From Chamaecrista fasciculata (taxonomy: Eukaryota; Streptophyta; Magnoliopsida; Fabales; Fabaceae), in NCBI GenBank assembly GCA_003254925.1, contig QANZ01029198.1, positions 27,978 to 91,977 of the forward strand: a DNA stretch of 64,000 bases. Reading direction: 5' to 3'. The notes under the pieces are model-generated. The model was not told the origin of the DNA and searched no databases. It worked only from the letters and a program-made list of their open reading frames with translations. Numbering within the stretch: position 1 is the stretch's first letter; every line of letters begins with the position of its first letter. The translations under genes and the position numbers were made by a program. This document shows positions 1 to 13,242 of the stretch, piece by piece.

Positions 1-1017
1 GGTCTTTAGGAGCCATTAACAACCCTCCTTCTCTTACCCTAAAACATTACCACCAGACTTCATTGTCGCCGTCCACTCTGTCCTCGTTTTTGTCGACATG
101 TCGTCGTCGTCCTCAGCTTCTTAGTCTCCCCTAAATTACGTCATTCACATAATTTTTCCTTCCCTTACAACCTCGCATCTCTCACTCATCTTCTTTATTT
201 GTCTCGATCTCTCTCCAAAGAGGTTTTGAAGTTACCTTACTTTTCAATTTCGACAAAGCACGACGGCACCGCCACCAAAGATTGTGTGTTAATGCCGAGA
301 GCTAGAGCTATTGGTATTTCTGCTCGATTTCTCTATGTTTGAGGCTCACTGACGAGTTTATGTGTAGTTGGCGGAATTGTGAAAAATAGAGGGGAGAAAT
401 TTTTCGTGTTTCTCAATTGCAGGGATCAATTCGTTAAAGATGACAAACATTTTGAATTTTTCTGTAATTAATTAGGGACTTGTGTGAAAGAAAGATCTTG
501 AGAGAATAGAGGATTTCTAAATAATGAAAACTTAAGGACCTTAAAACAAAAAAAATGTCGGGTTGTTGTATAATTGACTCAAATTTAAAATGTTGAGAGT
601 ATAATTAACCAAAAAAATATATAAAAAATATAACTGAAAATAACCTCATACATTGAGAGTACCAATAATATTTTTACCTCTGTATAAGAGAAACTTAACA
701 TGATGCACACTTCTTCCAACAAGATATATGGATCAAATTTCAATTAAACTGATCATTATCCGTTCGTTTTTTTTTTATTATTAGTGACTGAAAAAGAGTT
801 ATATACGTATATTACAAAACATGATAGCGATACAATATTATTTTCACACCATAGAGGTTTTTATATTTTAGTTCTTACATATATAATGATTGACAATTGA
901 TCGAATACTTTTGTGTACATCTACATTATCTTATTACTCCGTAATTGTTTTGTCTTTTGGTGTGTGATTCTTATGATCTTAATTAGAATAAGATGAAGCT
1001 CATAATGGATGCATGTT

Positions 1018-1025
<8 letters not shown>

Positions 1026-1048
<23 letters not shown>
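1026..1048. repeat. (TA)n microsatellite
   Basis: An uninterrupted run of TA dinucleotides preceded by CACACA. A simple sequence repeat with no gene context. Confidence 0.9.
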
Positions 1049-3619
1049 GATAGATGATCAAGAACATGGAATGATTCTTTTTGGCAAATATGAAAGGTTG
1101 TCGACAGAGTCCCGCAACTTAGGGAGAAGTTATAATCTAAGCAACTTAAATTCAAGATTTATGGGCCATACACATGCATGTCTCTTCTTCTTGGCATTAA
1201 ATATTGTTTTTGTCTTCTAATTTCACTCACAATGGATAATGATTAACGTCTCTAAATATTCTCTAATTTATCTTTAAAATTTATTTATTGAGTTAAAAAG
1301 TTTTTTATTACTCATATACCAAGGTTTTGCCTCAATAAATCCATATTCAATAATTATAGTGGTAGAATTTCCTAATAGAGATAATTGTATTTAATGTTTC
1401 GAACTCAAAACTTTATTTATGTAATACTAACCATTTATCATTTAGACCAACTTCATTTTTATGAGCTCCAATTTGAATTATGCGATAGATAATTTGTTTT
1501 GAGTGAAATAAATAATTAGGGTTAAGTATATTTTGAAGTCCCAGATCGCTTAATTTAAGGGTCTTCTAACTTTATAATATCCTGAGACAACCCTCTCTTA
1601 TTAAGAGCTTTTTTGATGTGAGTTAGGTCTTTGTACATAATATCAAAGCTTGATTTGAGTATATGTAGATGAATGAGCCTTAATGTAAGCTGCTCTAAAG
1701 GATAACCCATTGGTTTCACATAATATATTTTCATATATATGAATTTATATAAAAAGTCAAAACAAATAAAATATAAAACTTCAAATATATTATTGTATAT
1801 ATTAATATAATTAATCCATTATATCCTATCAAATTTTTAATGTAAGACAAAAATGTGTGACTTTAAAATCTTATTTCGACATAAAAAGTTACTCATTTAA
1901 TTTTTTTCAGCATGTTTTATGTTCAAGAATTAAAAAATTTATAGAGACTGAGATGAAACTGATTTTATTATTTATTTAGGTTGGAGTTTGAGTACAAAAA
2001 ATGTATTTTTATTTTATATTTTTTGGTTAAACCATGGGTTTCTCCCGTCTATCTGCGTAACGGTTTAGGAGAAAACTAATCTTATTTGAGCCTCAGAGAC
2101 GAAACGGTCAGAGTCCTCCCAACAATATAAACTCTAGGGATTGAACCTAAAAATCTCATTTTGATCCTCAAATTATGAGATTAATTTTATTTTGATTATA
2201 AAATTATTTTTTGTTCTATTTTGGTTATCAAGCATTTGTATTTGTTTTGTTTTAGCCCTCAAAATATGATTTCGTTTAAGATAAATCACTTCTCTCTTAA
2301 AAATATATCAGCTAAAGTACGTATGAGTGTATGACTAATAGTATGACTAGTGTATGTTAAATCATAAATATGAGATAAAATAAGAAAATATGGGAAAAAA
2401 TAGAGAAATGTGAATGAGGTAATATTAAATCTTCACCACCCATAACTTATACTTCACATAATTTAGCATATTTGTCAGTACATCTATTTCTTTTTCTCTC
2501 ATATATGTCATAAAATGTGAATTAACAAAAAGAGAAATAATAAAATTAATTAAAATGTAAAATTTTAAAGAGAGTAAATTAGAAACGAAAATAAAAATTA
2601 AGGTAAAATTTAAAAAGAAATGATACTTTTGCCCATAATTTATCACTATATAAAAATCATACCTGTCGCTTTATCTTAGCATTGACTTTAATTAACATCA
2701 TGAAGAGCACACACTTTTACAGATGTCACCCTATTAATTTGAAGAGCTCTAACTAATAATACATTTTTAAAAATAAATTATCTTGTGAAACGTATAACAT
2801 GATAATCAGTAAGTGATACGTATGTGCATCCTATCATTGATCTATCATAGAATTTAAAAGTATAAAATAGTAATGAGAAAGAGTAATTAACAATAGTTTA
2901 ATTATACTTAATTAGAAGTTGTGATTGTGATTAATAATGAAGCTTCCTAGCTAATTAATTCCCTGCATATAAAAATAGTGGAATTTGTGAGCTGAAGATG
3001 CATAGCATATTAGCATATATACTACCATACATGTGGATTGGATTCATCAAATAATGAAGGAGTGAGAGTCGTGAAATCTTTGGCTTCTATATGCATAGTA
3101 CTAAATAATCCATCATAATTTGTATTGCCAAATCAGAGATCAGATCGTGTACCTTTTGTTGAAGTGAAAACGACATACTCGAACCTGCAAGAAAACACAG
3201 AAAACGACACCTCTCAGACATGTGGCTTCCTAATTACCACTACACGCAATCCTCCAAATCGACCAACGTACACATCACGCGTCGTCGTTTTGTTTCTTCC
3301 GTGCGGCGTTTTTCCATTTTCATTAATTACATTTATTATTTATAGTTTTTATTCTTTTTTTTTTGGTACAATAGTTTTTATTCTTTACCCTCCCATTTCT
3401 GCGGCCGCTTTTGCTCACAAAGGGATCTAAAAAAAAAAATAACTATTTTTTATTTGCAATTATTGTTGTGTTTTATAAAAATGTTTTGAATATTATTAAA
3501 TGGTATTAATATTTTTGTATTAATAAAAAAGGTAACTATTTTTTATTTACAATTATTGTCGTTTTGTTTTTAATTTTTTTTTACCTGACGTTTTGTTTTT
3601 TATTTGAATTTATATATAA

Positions 3620-4330
3620 TGGTCAAAACCTCAAATTGGTCCTAAATTTATAGGTTAGATTTTAAATTGGTACTAAATGTTTCATTTGTCTCAAATTAGC
3701 CCTACATGTTTTCATAAGTTCTCAAATTAGTCTCAAACTAATAAATATGTGGTTATATCTCTCTCTCATTTCAAGTTCAAAGCGAAGAATCTAAAGTTAC
3801 AAGTTTTTTTTAACTTTTATTTTCTTTCGTCAATTGAGACTCTTAACAAATAAGTTTAAATCAAGTCCTAATAGTAGATCACTTGTTTTACAGTTAAATA
3901 AACAAAGTTTAGTTATATCTTTTTCATTTCAAGTCCAAATTAATAAAATGAGTTCAAAATTATATGTTAATTCTTAAAAGAAAAGTTTCTTTCTTGAGTA
4001 GATAGTAACGAGGCAAAATATATAATGAGGGGAGGAAGAGAAATGTGTATGGAATGTAATGTATAATAATAAAACAAAAAATGTAGACTTGTACAAGCTA
4101 GGAATCAAACTAGTACCATACCTAATAAGAAGAAAAGTACATAGACCAATTAAACCATGTTCATGGTAATTTGTATCCCTACATGTGTGTGAAGACAATG
4201 AGGTTAAATTGAATTTCAGAAATAGTTTTAACACTAATTTAAGAAATTATAAAAATATGTAGGACTAATTTAAAATAAATGAAATATTTATGATCAATTT
4301 AAAATATACCCATATATTTAAGATTAATTA
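3620..4330. repeat. Degenerate inverted-repeat (MITE-like) element
   Basis: The left side carries phrases such as 'ggtcaaaacctcaaattggt' and 'aaatgtttcatttgtctcaa'. Inverted, diverged counterparts occur near 4240-4325 ('aatttaaaataaatgaaata', 'attaaaattttgac'). The layout of long imperfect inverted arms around a non-coding core matches the other elements of this type in the window. Ends and target duplication are not resolved. Confidence 0.45.
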
Positions 4331-5467
4331 AAATTTTGACTTATAAATGATTTACGAGTTGTCAACAAATTAGTAATATGGTCATCCATTTTATGCAAAT
4401 ATTGATTAATCGTTTGACTTATTAAAGATTGGATTTAGTTTGGCACATTAAACATTAGCTGCATAAAAGTTAGCAATTTCTACATGTGTTTATATTATAA
4501 ATCTTCAAAATTTTAACTAATAAGCAAAATAAATATATGGCCATATGGGTACGTAACTTACTTAGAAAAATACAAGAGATCATAAAATATTTAGGTCATT
4601 TACATTCCAAAAAAAAATGTATAAAGAATGGAAAATTTGAAAGCATTATTGTTATATTTTTGCCATATTAAGTTAGTGAGTCATAACACGACACAGAAAT
4701 TGTTTTAAAAAGTGGATTAGTGTTAGTTTTGGGCCAAAAGGTTTCTTTATTGGCGTGATACAATCTTGAACCTAAATTCTGGCTGGTTTTATTAATAATT
4801 TTTTGAATGAACATGTTTCAAATAAAACAAATAAATCAAACTTGGCCTAATAATAATATAATAGATAAAGGTGTTTAAAGTCGATCCAAATTGATTTAAT
4901 TAAATTAAAATAAAATCCAACTAAACTAAATAATAAATAGTTTGATTTGACTAAAAATGAATTAAAATTTAATAGTTTGGTCTGACTACTAGTTTAAACT
5001 TTCACTACTAGAAAAATCAAAATTTGTGACGGATTTTTGTGACGGATATGATCCGGTCACAAAATACTACTGTTAGTGATGAATTTGTGAGGGATTCAAC
5101 ATTTCCTCACTAATTTTATGGAATTAGTTAAATTAGTGAGGAATATTTGTTACAAATTATGGTCCGTCACTAATATAAAAAAATTGTGAGAGAAATCTGA
5201 CCTTTTAAAATTGTGACAACCTATAATTTATATCTAATAAAAAATATATATCTATTTCATATTTAAAAAGTCCTAAAAACAATTACCTAGCGCCATACTT
5301 GAAATTTTTTCAACCAAAAACTTTTCAATTCCCTCCATTGTTGCCGCTAAACTCATACCCCAAATTTTTTAGGTTTCATTTTCTTTTCTCAACTTGTATT
5401 ATTCTGGCTCATTCTTGTTCATTCTCTTAGCTTCTCTTCACTCAAAACATTAACCCTAGACACTATG

Positions 5468-5565
5468 CCTTCTTTGGTTCAAGCATTGACGCCTTCTTTG
5501 GTTCAAGTAGGGGCGCCTTCGTTTGGTTCAAGCAGCGACGCCTTCGTCCGGTTCAAGCAGCGATG
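5468..5565 (+). repeat. Degenerate ~28-30 bp tandem repeat inside the CACTA element
   Basis: About four units of the type 'gccttcgtttggttcaagca' followed by 'gcgacg' stand in a row. They are translatable in one frame as a short Ser/Ala/Phe-rich peptide from an ATG at 5465, but the frame ends at about 5608. It is probably captured or expanded sequence and no function is evident. Confidence 0.6.
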
Positions 5566-7006
5566 CATCCGCTTCAACGGCTTTCAGCAACGACGGTGGC
5601 GACTCTAGGCAGTGGTGGTGACGACTTTGGGTTCGCAGAGAAGCATCCTCGCCGGTAAGCGTTTCAGCTCCGATTTCGAGTTCTGCTTTGCTTTAATTTG
5701 CCTTCGTTTTGTTCCGATTTTAGTCTTTGCTTCGATTAATTGTTTCGATTTTAGGAGTTTGGTTCATGTTGCTCGTTGCTGTGTGTGGGCTGTGGCTTTC
5801 TCTGATCGTTGCTTCGATTAATTTCCCTTCGTCAGTGGTAAGCTTTTTGGTTTTACAGTTTCGATTCTATCTCTCTCTCTCACTTCGATTTCCATACTTC
5901 ATTTCTACGCTTCAAGGTATGATGCTGAGAATATATGAGAAAACATTGGTAATTTAGTAGAAAACATTGGCTTTATGAAACCAAAATGACATATGGATAT
6001 AGAGATTATATAAGTCCCTTACTAGTGCATATTCCCCTGTTTCAAATATTCGAAGATCCAAGACCTGTTATATGAGATTCACACATTCAATTAGTGTTGG
6101 TAATTTCTTGTTTGATGCTTCATGGATTTGAACATATATATGAGATTCACTTTGCTATCTTTTATGTTTGTGGTTTTCTTTGGTGATGTTTTAGCTCCAA
6201 CTAGTAGGGTACAGCTTACATGGTTTATCTTTTATTGATTATAATAGCAACTGATATTGACTGTTTCTTATGTATACAAGTGTGGATATTTTTCAAATGA
6301 TGTAGATCTCCTTTAACAACCACTTCAAATTGTTTGCAGATTTCTTTTTCCTGACCTTGCTTTTCCTCCTAAATTAGGTGTTCTTTTCGAACTGTGAAGT
6401 TGTCATAATTTCATCCAGCTGTTAAATGTTGTTGACAAATTTTGCAGGTTTGTTTCCTGCCTTGCTTTTTTCATGATCAGGAATGCACTTAAGGCCATCT
6501 CATCTTTGGAAGTGGTGATTCAACAGTGAGTGACTAAAATAACTTTGCATGGTTTAGACTGTTCACATTGTTCTCTGCCGTTCTTTTTTGATTTGGTTTT
6601 GGCTTCTTGGAGGTTGCTTTATTAATTAAGGCTCCACTATTCTGCCCCCTTTCTCACTATTAATTCAATAATATGAGATGATGTTGTTGTTACTATCTTT
6701 AATCTCTGTCACTTGCTAATATGCGCCACTCCTTTACTGAATATTCAAGATGTGTTGATGTCTTTGGCTTATTAATAAACAAGTCTGTGTAGATTATTGG
6801 AACATTATGGAATTGGAGCTGTTTGAGGCACATTGTAATTTAAAGAATTTTTAAGTAGCTATTGCAAACTTGATGGGACTTCAGGTGCTGACTTTCTTCT
6901 TGATAACTTTGTTTGATTGTTAAAATTAACTATTGCCCTTCTCTTACACCCTTTCCCCCCTTCCTTTTAATGCTTTCTAGTTATTAATCATAATTTGATT
7001 ATGCAG

Positions 7007-7604
7007 AGTATGAGAGAGACTCATAATTACTTATCACATCTATTGGATGATCCTAATGTAGGACTGTTGTTCCCTGCTAAAGCTAAACATTATCTCTCAT
7101 TGACCAGTGGTGGTCTAGGTATTGTTTTCAAAATTATATAATTATATAACATTGAAATCCCAAAGTTACAAGTATACATTGACTTTCCCCAATCCCTCTG
7201 CTTAACAGATTCAAAAGTTTGGCCTTAATTCAAAAGTTGCAGAGTTCATATACATGTGTGATGGTTATCCAAGGTAATTCCTGCAAGCTGGCTCATTTCT
7301 TTTCCTATTTTATATTTTCCATGGGTTCACTGCTTCTTAAGCCTTGCCCCTATTTATTAGGATAATGGATTAATTCCTTCTTGCTCCATTGACAGTGATC
7401 CTGAGCTCATATATCTCACTGATGGTGCTAGCAAAGGTGTGATGCAGATCCTAAATACTATCATCCGAGGTCAAAGGGATGGGGTAACATTTTTTCTATT
7501 TCTTAGTATGCTTCTTTTGGTATTCATTACCATTTCAAAGAAATTTCCAACACTTCTTTTGCCCAGGTTTTGGTTCCTGTACCACAATACCCACTCCATT
7601 GGAT
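7007..7604 (+). pseudogene. Captured fragments of a glutamate:glyoxylate / alanine aminotransferase gene
   Basis: Four exon-like blocks, each with a plausible AG acceptor and GT donor where visible: 7007-7118, 7209-7273, 7396-7483 and from 7567. Block 1 reads DDPNVGLLFPA..KHYLSLTSGG, block 3 reads DPELIYLTDGASKGVMQILN, and block 4 starts VLVPVPQYPL. In order, these are conserved segments of plant class-I aminotransferases of the peroxisomal GGAT / alanine aminotransferase type. Block 2 retains VAEFI and DGYP but has small indels that break the frame, and block 1 lacks a few residues. The PLP-lysine region and the C-terminal half are absent. This is a transduplicated, non-functional piece inside a CACTA transposon. 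The nearest parent (GGAT rather than AlaAT) is inferred from the DDPNVGLLFPA motif. Confidence 0.8.
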
Positions 7605-8390
7605 TTGCTCAACTATTGTTTGGATTTTTTTTTTGTGGTTTAAACTCTAGGCGTTTTGGAGAGTTCGAATTGAAGCTACATTTGCCTTGGCTACTACAGC
7701 ATCTAAGGTATTCAAATGCTTGGCTATCTTATGCAGCTCGAATTGTACATTTCTACTACTCTAGTGCACTATTCTATGATTTGTTGTCGCATTAGAATTC
7801 TCTGTTTCAGATATGTAAGGGCTTGGATTCTTGTTCTTTGTTAATTAGCATATAACATGTATGTGCTGGATATGTGTTTTCCCTCTGCTGGTGTCTGTAC
7901 GTATAACCTGCATCATGCTTTTATTAATTAGCGTATAACCTGCATCATGCTTTTATTACAAACATGATGCATTGAGAAAGACTATGTACAGAACACTGAT
8001 GTGTGATTTTTTCAGAAAGTAACAGCAGAAAATGAGGAATTACAAAACCAGCTTTGTACCTAATAATATGAAAATGAAATTGAATATTGAACCCTTCTCT
8101 CCATTCTTCTTCCCCCCCAAAGAGTAAAGGGCTAATTTTATAGTTTACTCCCATTTGATTTTTGCCCCTTTGTTTTTTGAATTGTTTGTTCAGCTCTTTC
8201 GTGATTTATTTGATCTTGCAATAATTTCCTTTTTCTGGTGTTATGTTGTTTTTTTGCTGGTGATTTTTGCTGCTGTACTATAGTGGTTTTACTGGTTTAA
8301 TGAAGTTTCTATGGGAATTCATGTTCTGTTATGATTGCATACAAGATGTTTGATCAATTGCTCAAGTGAAAAAAGTAAATTTAAGTCAGT

Positions 8391-8720
8391 TTCAATGCTT
8401 TTTCAAGTGTCTTTAGTGTCCTAATTTTGCTGTCATGATGTGGTGTCCATTTAGGGCCTTTTAAATGTTAGTTTTTCATGGTTTCCATGTTGTTTTGGTG
8501 GCTGAAATTTTGGACTGTTTTGATGACGTTTTAAGCACACTTTGGAGCTAGTTTTGATGCTTTTTTCAAGTGTCTTTGGTGTCCTAACTTTGCTGTCATG
8601 ATGTGGTGTCCATTAAGGGTCTTTTAAGTGTTTGTTTTTCATGGTTTCCTTGTAGATTTGATGGCTGAAAATTTGGATTATTTAGTGATGTTTTGGACTA
8701 TTTATGCATATGTAGTACAC
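8391..8720. repeat. ~163 bp direct duplication inside the CACTA element
   Basis: The segment running from 'caatgctttttcaagtgtct' through 'gctgtcatgatgtggtgtcc' to 'tttttcatggtttcc' (about 8391-8495) recurs about 163 bases later (about 8554-8655) with several substitutions. No coding potential was seen. Confidence 0.7.
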
Positions 8721-8834
8721 TTGATTTAATTTGAAACAGAATTTAGTGGGTACTTTAATTTCATTTCATGTCTTTCTTTGCATTTTAGACACTGATTTAA
8801 TTTTTCCTATAGCTAGCTTCAGAATTTTGTGAAA

Positions 8835-8960
8835 ACTTGAACCAGAAACTGATTCAATCTTTGAACCAGAAACTGGTTCAAGTTTGAAACAGAAACTGGT
8901 TCAATCTTGAACCAATAATTGGTTCAAAGATTGAACCAGAAAATTCTGGTTCAAACATGA
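8835..8960. repeat. GGTTCAA / GAACCAGAAACTG short tandem repeat
   Basis: Five or more irregular copies of 'gaaccagaaactggttcaa' and its near-inverse lie in ~120 bases inside the CACTA element. Because the unit is partly palindromic, the array can fold on itself. Function unknown. Confidence 0.65.
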
Positions 8961-9347
8961 ATCACCTTAATTTAGGTTGCCATAGGTTTTTTGCAATATA
9001 ATAGGAGTAGGGTCTAAATGATGATTTTATTATTGTTTTCATTTACCTTATATTTATCTTATTCCTTTGTTTAGCAATTTTACAATAATGGCAAGAGGCA
9101 ATTTTATCTTATTCCTTTATCTTAATCCCTGTTTTTTCACGCTTAATAATTATCTAAATCAAGAATTCTATGTGACTATAGAGGACCCTCGCTGCACAGA
9201 CTGTTGATTTTCGAAAGGAATCTTTGGGAGTAATTCCACTAAACCCTCTCAATTCATCAGTTAATTAGAATGATCTCAAAATCTCAACATCTATAAATTA
9301 TTATTTAAGAAACCTTATAACTAAAATGCTGTTTTCACAATTTTCTT

Positions 9348-10042
9348 ACAGAAAAAGAGTTTCATGAGGCATTGGATAAATTACTTGATGTTCTAGGGGT
9401 CAAATCCCCCTTTTTTCTAGTCGTTCAGGTATGCAAAGACATAACGACATATCAATACATCTTTCATTTAGAACATTGATTACAAATCTATCATACATTT
9501 AATTTACATCTTAACATTGGAAAGTACCAGTTAGAAATAGGTATATATTATAGCTTCATTCTATAAGTGTGCATATTTGTACTTAGAAAATATATCTAAG
9601 GCAGTGCTACACTTCTCTCTCCTCAAGGGATTTCTTGTAGGTTCTTATGGATTAACTTGGGCCCTGAAGAACTCAAGCAAGATACTGAATTCCCCATTAA
9701 CAGTTTCATCTCCTATTCTTGGACTTCTTCAAAAAAAAAATTAATGTTGTTCTGGTGAAAGACAAGTCCTAAGTTGGGCTTCCTTTTTATGATTAGCAAA
9801 TTTTATGACTTATGATGTTATTCTCCTTTCATGTAGAAATCTGGTTCAAACCCTAGATATTATGGAAATGCATCGAGTAATATGGAAATGATGCATCAAC
9901 AAGTTGAACAAGAGAGACATCAGTTGGAAAACAAAATACAAGTGTTAGAAGGATGTAACAACTCTCGGCAGCGAATAAAATGTCTTATTCACATGAAGAT
10001 CATCAATGTGCAAGTTTTGACAATCTTAGACAAGGATAATTG
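9348..10042 (+). pseudogene. Exon-like blocks of unknown origin in the 3' part of the CACTA element
   Basis: At 9351 an AG acceptor is followed by an open block (KEFHEALDKLLDVLGVKSPF...) ending at a GT near 9429. At about 9837 another acceptor precedes a block rich in Met, Gln and Glu (SSNMEMMHQQVEQERHQLE) that looks coiled-coil and ends at a stop at 10042. The second could be a remnant of the transposon's own accessory protein, since coiled-coil tails are common there. The first is not recognised. Neither forms a complete gene. Confidence 0.35.
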
Positions 10043-10605
10043 AGTTAGTTGTAGTTGAATTATTATATTTTAAGTTTAGTTGGACTACTATTGTTGTGTT
10101 ACTTTCAAGAGATTGAATTAGACATTTTTTTTGTAAGTGAAAGATATTATAACTTTTGTGACATTTTGTTATATTATAATGTTAATATAGATAGATTTGT
10201 GATGAAAATTTTGAATCAAATTTGTGACAAAAATTTGATAAATTTGTGATGGAAATTTAGAGACAAATTTGTGACGGAAATTTTGGGGACAAATTTGTGA
10301 CGGATATTCTGTTACAAATAGGAGAGTATTTTTGACAATATTGATACGAATTTTGTGACGGATTTGTGACGGCAATTTTTAACAATATTGATTACGAGTA
10401 GTGACGGCTTTGTGACGGAATATTTCGCATTTAGTCCGTCACAAATTTAGTGACGGAAACTACGTCCGTCACATAAATTTACTGACGCGCTTTTTAGCGT
10501 CCGACGTTGTGACGGACAAATCCGTCACTAAATCACTCTTTTGTGACGAATTTCATGATTTAGTGACGGATTTGTCCGTCACAAAATTGAATTTTTCTAG
10601 TAGTG

Positions 10606-12034
10606 TTTAAACATACAATTAATTGAACTAAACCATTAATATTATATATAATATATATATCTTTTATTTATTGTCCATTATTATATCCATTTTAATTTCT
10701 TTTTGATAATGTTATAATTAATCCTATTGTTTTTAGATATGTTAGTATTTCCCCCAAAGTATTTTACATTGTTCTCACTTATCAGTCACTTAGTCATTAC
10801 TGTTATCATTTTTCACAATTTAGTCCCCTATTATTTTCTCATTTAATCTTTAATTTCGATCCACTCTTATTTATATTAATTAATAAAAACAAAAAATAAA
10901 TTTCAGTCTAAACCATCACTATTATGTATTGATTTTCTTTAATTTAATCACTCAATCAATAGTTACTTCATACTAATATTAACAATTTAGGCGAAAAAAT
11001 GGTTCAAAATGATCCATTACAACACTTATATTCAAGATTTCTTAATTAAATCGGATGAGTTATTGGATTGGTTTAAGGTTCAATAGTCCAATTAGAATAA
11101 GACTAATAACAATTAAATAAATTAAAATATATATTTAATTTAAGATAATAAAAAAATAAATTAAAAATAATAAAAGTATAAAGAAAATATACAATAAACT
11201 TAGTATATTTAAATTTAATTAATGAAAAAAAATAAGAATTGTCAAGCCAAAAAAAAAAAGAATTGAGAGGATGAAAAATCATATATTGAACTAAAGTCTA
11301 GCAACTAGGTGTTATTTTAAGTCTTGATAAGTGATCTCCTAACGACTCAATTAGTTATAATCGTCATAACTACCTCTTATTTTCCATTCCCATATTAGCT
11401 CTAGCGTATAAAACCCCTCATTCACATCTCTAAAGTATGCTTTCTAACTTTCTCACTTAGACTACAAATTTCCTCTCGTAAAAACTTACTGACTTAGACA
11501 TTAAAGTGGTTAATGAATAATGAGATCGAAATCCCATCGTGCCCTTTCTACAAGTCCACCACCATCATCGGGGTCCTAGCTCCAAGTAATAGTTTCATCA
11601 AGTCTTACTAGTTATTTTGATATAGAATTCTATGTATATTGAGACTTCACTTATTAGTATATATAACTCAATGTAGGAGTTAAATGCTATTTAATATAGT
11701 TCAATTCATAACATAATGTATTATTATTTGATTCAAAATGTTAACATTTAACTTGTTGTACTATACACTAATTTCAATTTTAAGCTACTTTAAATATGAG
11801 TATATGACTTGCATAAGTTTTGATCATATTATTAACTTCTTTATTCACACGAAAATAATAAGTTTCTTTTAATTGAAATTTGAATTCAAAAGCATTAAAA
11901 GATGAAAAAAATATTGAATAAAATATATTTTTTTAAAAAAAATTATAAATTAATATAGATCAGCTCGCGAGTCTGCCTAACTAAATATTTTACTATATGA
12001 TATATTGATTTGGATTAATTTAGATTAAAATATT
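10606..12034. other. AT-rich intergenic stretch, nothing recognised
   Basis: No coding similarity, no clear inverted-repeat ends and no RNA gene was seen. The sequence is dominated by AT-rich low-complexity segments. Confidence 0.6.
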
Positions 12035-12475
12035 TTTTTGGTAAAAGTACTAATTTCGTCCCCAAGCTTTACATCAATTATCAATTTCGTCCCTAATATT
12101 TTTTTTGCTGTCAATTTCGTCCCCAATATTTCACATTTTCGTCAATTTTATCCTTTTACTAACTTCTTTTAATAAATTAATGACAGAAAGCATCTTGTTT
12201 TTCAATTTGGGTAGGATTCGAGTTTTTTTTTTTCTATCAATTTTACATTTTATATCGTTAGCCACATAGATTTTTTCATTAATATTTAGTTAAAATAAGA
12301 GCAAATGATAAAATTGACCAAAATATAAAAGATTGAGGACAAAATTGACAGTAAAAAAAGATTAGGGATAGACTAAGGCGTCATTCCCTTACCTAAATTT
12401 TAATTACCAAAAAAAAATTAGAAATGAAATTAACCATAAATATAAAATTTGAGGACGAAATAAATGTTGTTAGCT
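12035..12475. repeat. Inverted-repeat (MITE-like) element
   Basis: Left arm phrases 'actaatttcgtccccaagct' and 'gctgtcaatttcgtcccc' have inverted counterparts on the right ('gaggacaaaattgacagt', 'aatttgaggacgaaataaat'). Arms are imperfect and a few short indels are present. No coding content. Confidence 0.55.
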
Positions 12476-13242
12476 ATTTTTTGTTTTTTTCAAAATCTAA
12501 CTCAAACCAAAGTATCTTACAAAAAATTTAGCTCAACTCAATCCACTCGCTCTAGTACTGAACAAAAACCTTCATGATAAGACTTGTGATTGTGCTATGA
12601 TGGATAGTGATGACATGGCATGATTTTAGGACGCGTCCAGTGAAAAATGAATTTGTGGCCGTTGATAGCTTGATATTGACCATTTTGGACACCATTATTC
12701 ACAGGTCACATACTCACATGTGGATATAAGTACAAGATTTTTTCTTTGGAAAAAAAATCTTTTTCATACAATTATTTATAATTTATTAATTTTTGAATTG
12801 AACTAAAAGTTAAATTATTTTATAAGTTAATTAATGTGTAAAATAAAAATCATATAAGAAATTATGATAAATGAATTATTAATTACAATAAAATAAGGAA
12901 TGATATAGATAAATAGTAAAATAAATCGGTTGGCCTTTTTTTGTCACGTGAGTTGATGGCAGTGACGCGACACTTGGAGACGTGGCAAATCGTACCTCAA
13001 TTTTCAAAAGGCACTTTATTACTTCAACAAATGCAACCCAAATGAAGTGACCCGACCCGTTTATCAAGATATGCATTTATTTTGGTTGAAATTAAACATC
13101 CATTTATCCTTAATTATGACGTGGCTGATTCTTGGGACCCTCAGGGGTTATTCATTGAAAAAAATGGGTCATATTTTAATTTAATTTTTAATATTATCAG
13201 AAGTTATCTTTAATGGAACATTAAAAAGTTATTATTTTTTTT
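12476..13242. other. Intergenic, nothing recognised
   Basis: AT-rich sequence. ACGTGGC-like words occur at about 12980 but no gene starts nearby, so no regulatory role is claimed. Confidence 0.5.

Larger units (their letters stand above)
1..5002. other. AT-rich intergenic region without recognisable gene
   Basis: No reading frame here has a recognisable domain. The first ~350 bases are less AT-rich, with short CG-containing stretches, and might be the inner part of an element cut by the window edge, but no partner repeat was seen. The open frames at 2425-2646, 3125-3430 and 3974-4234 are low-complexity and judged non-coding. A TA microsatellite (about 1026-1048) and a degenerate inverted-repeat element (3620-4330) are listed separately. 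Confidence 0.6.
5003..10605. mobile_element. Non-autonomous CACTA (En/Spm-like) transposon carrying gene fragments
   Basis: The element starts CACTACTAGAAAAATC and ends with the inverted complement (TTTTTCTAGTAGTG). A 3-bp TTT target duplication (5000-5002 and 10606-10608) is the size expected for CACTA elements. Sub-terminal regions are full of GTGACGGA/TCCGTCAC motifs, densest at 10200-10595, matching the transposase-binding repeats of this superfamily. No TNP2/DDE transposase frame is present in the 5.6 kb interior, so the copy is non-autonomous. The interior has exon-like pieces bounded by GT/AG sites, including parts of an aminotransferase gene, a 28-30 bp minisatellite near 5468-5565, a ~163 bp direct duplication at 8391-8720 and a GGTTCAA-rich short repeat at 8835-8960. 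The near-identical ends suggest fairly recent movement. Confidence 0.9.

Noticed and set aside
1-480. Possible gene at the left edge (CG-richer stretch with TCGTCGTCGTCC)
   Set aside because: No frame stays open for a meaningful length and no domain was recognised on either strand.
7439-7795. 118-residue frame inside the CACTA element as a possible gene
   Set aside because: It reads through an exon, an intron and degraded sequence; only the first ~15 residues match aminotransferase.
10200-10600. Regularly spaced GTGACGGA motifs as a possible CRISPR-like array
   Set aside because: Spacing is irregular, spacers are not unique, and they lie at the end of a CACTA element where sub-terminal repeats are expected; plant nuclear DNA has no CRISPR.
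12958-12990. ACGTGGC-like ABA element
   Set aside because: No transcription unit begins nearby, so a single short word is not evidence.
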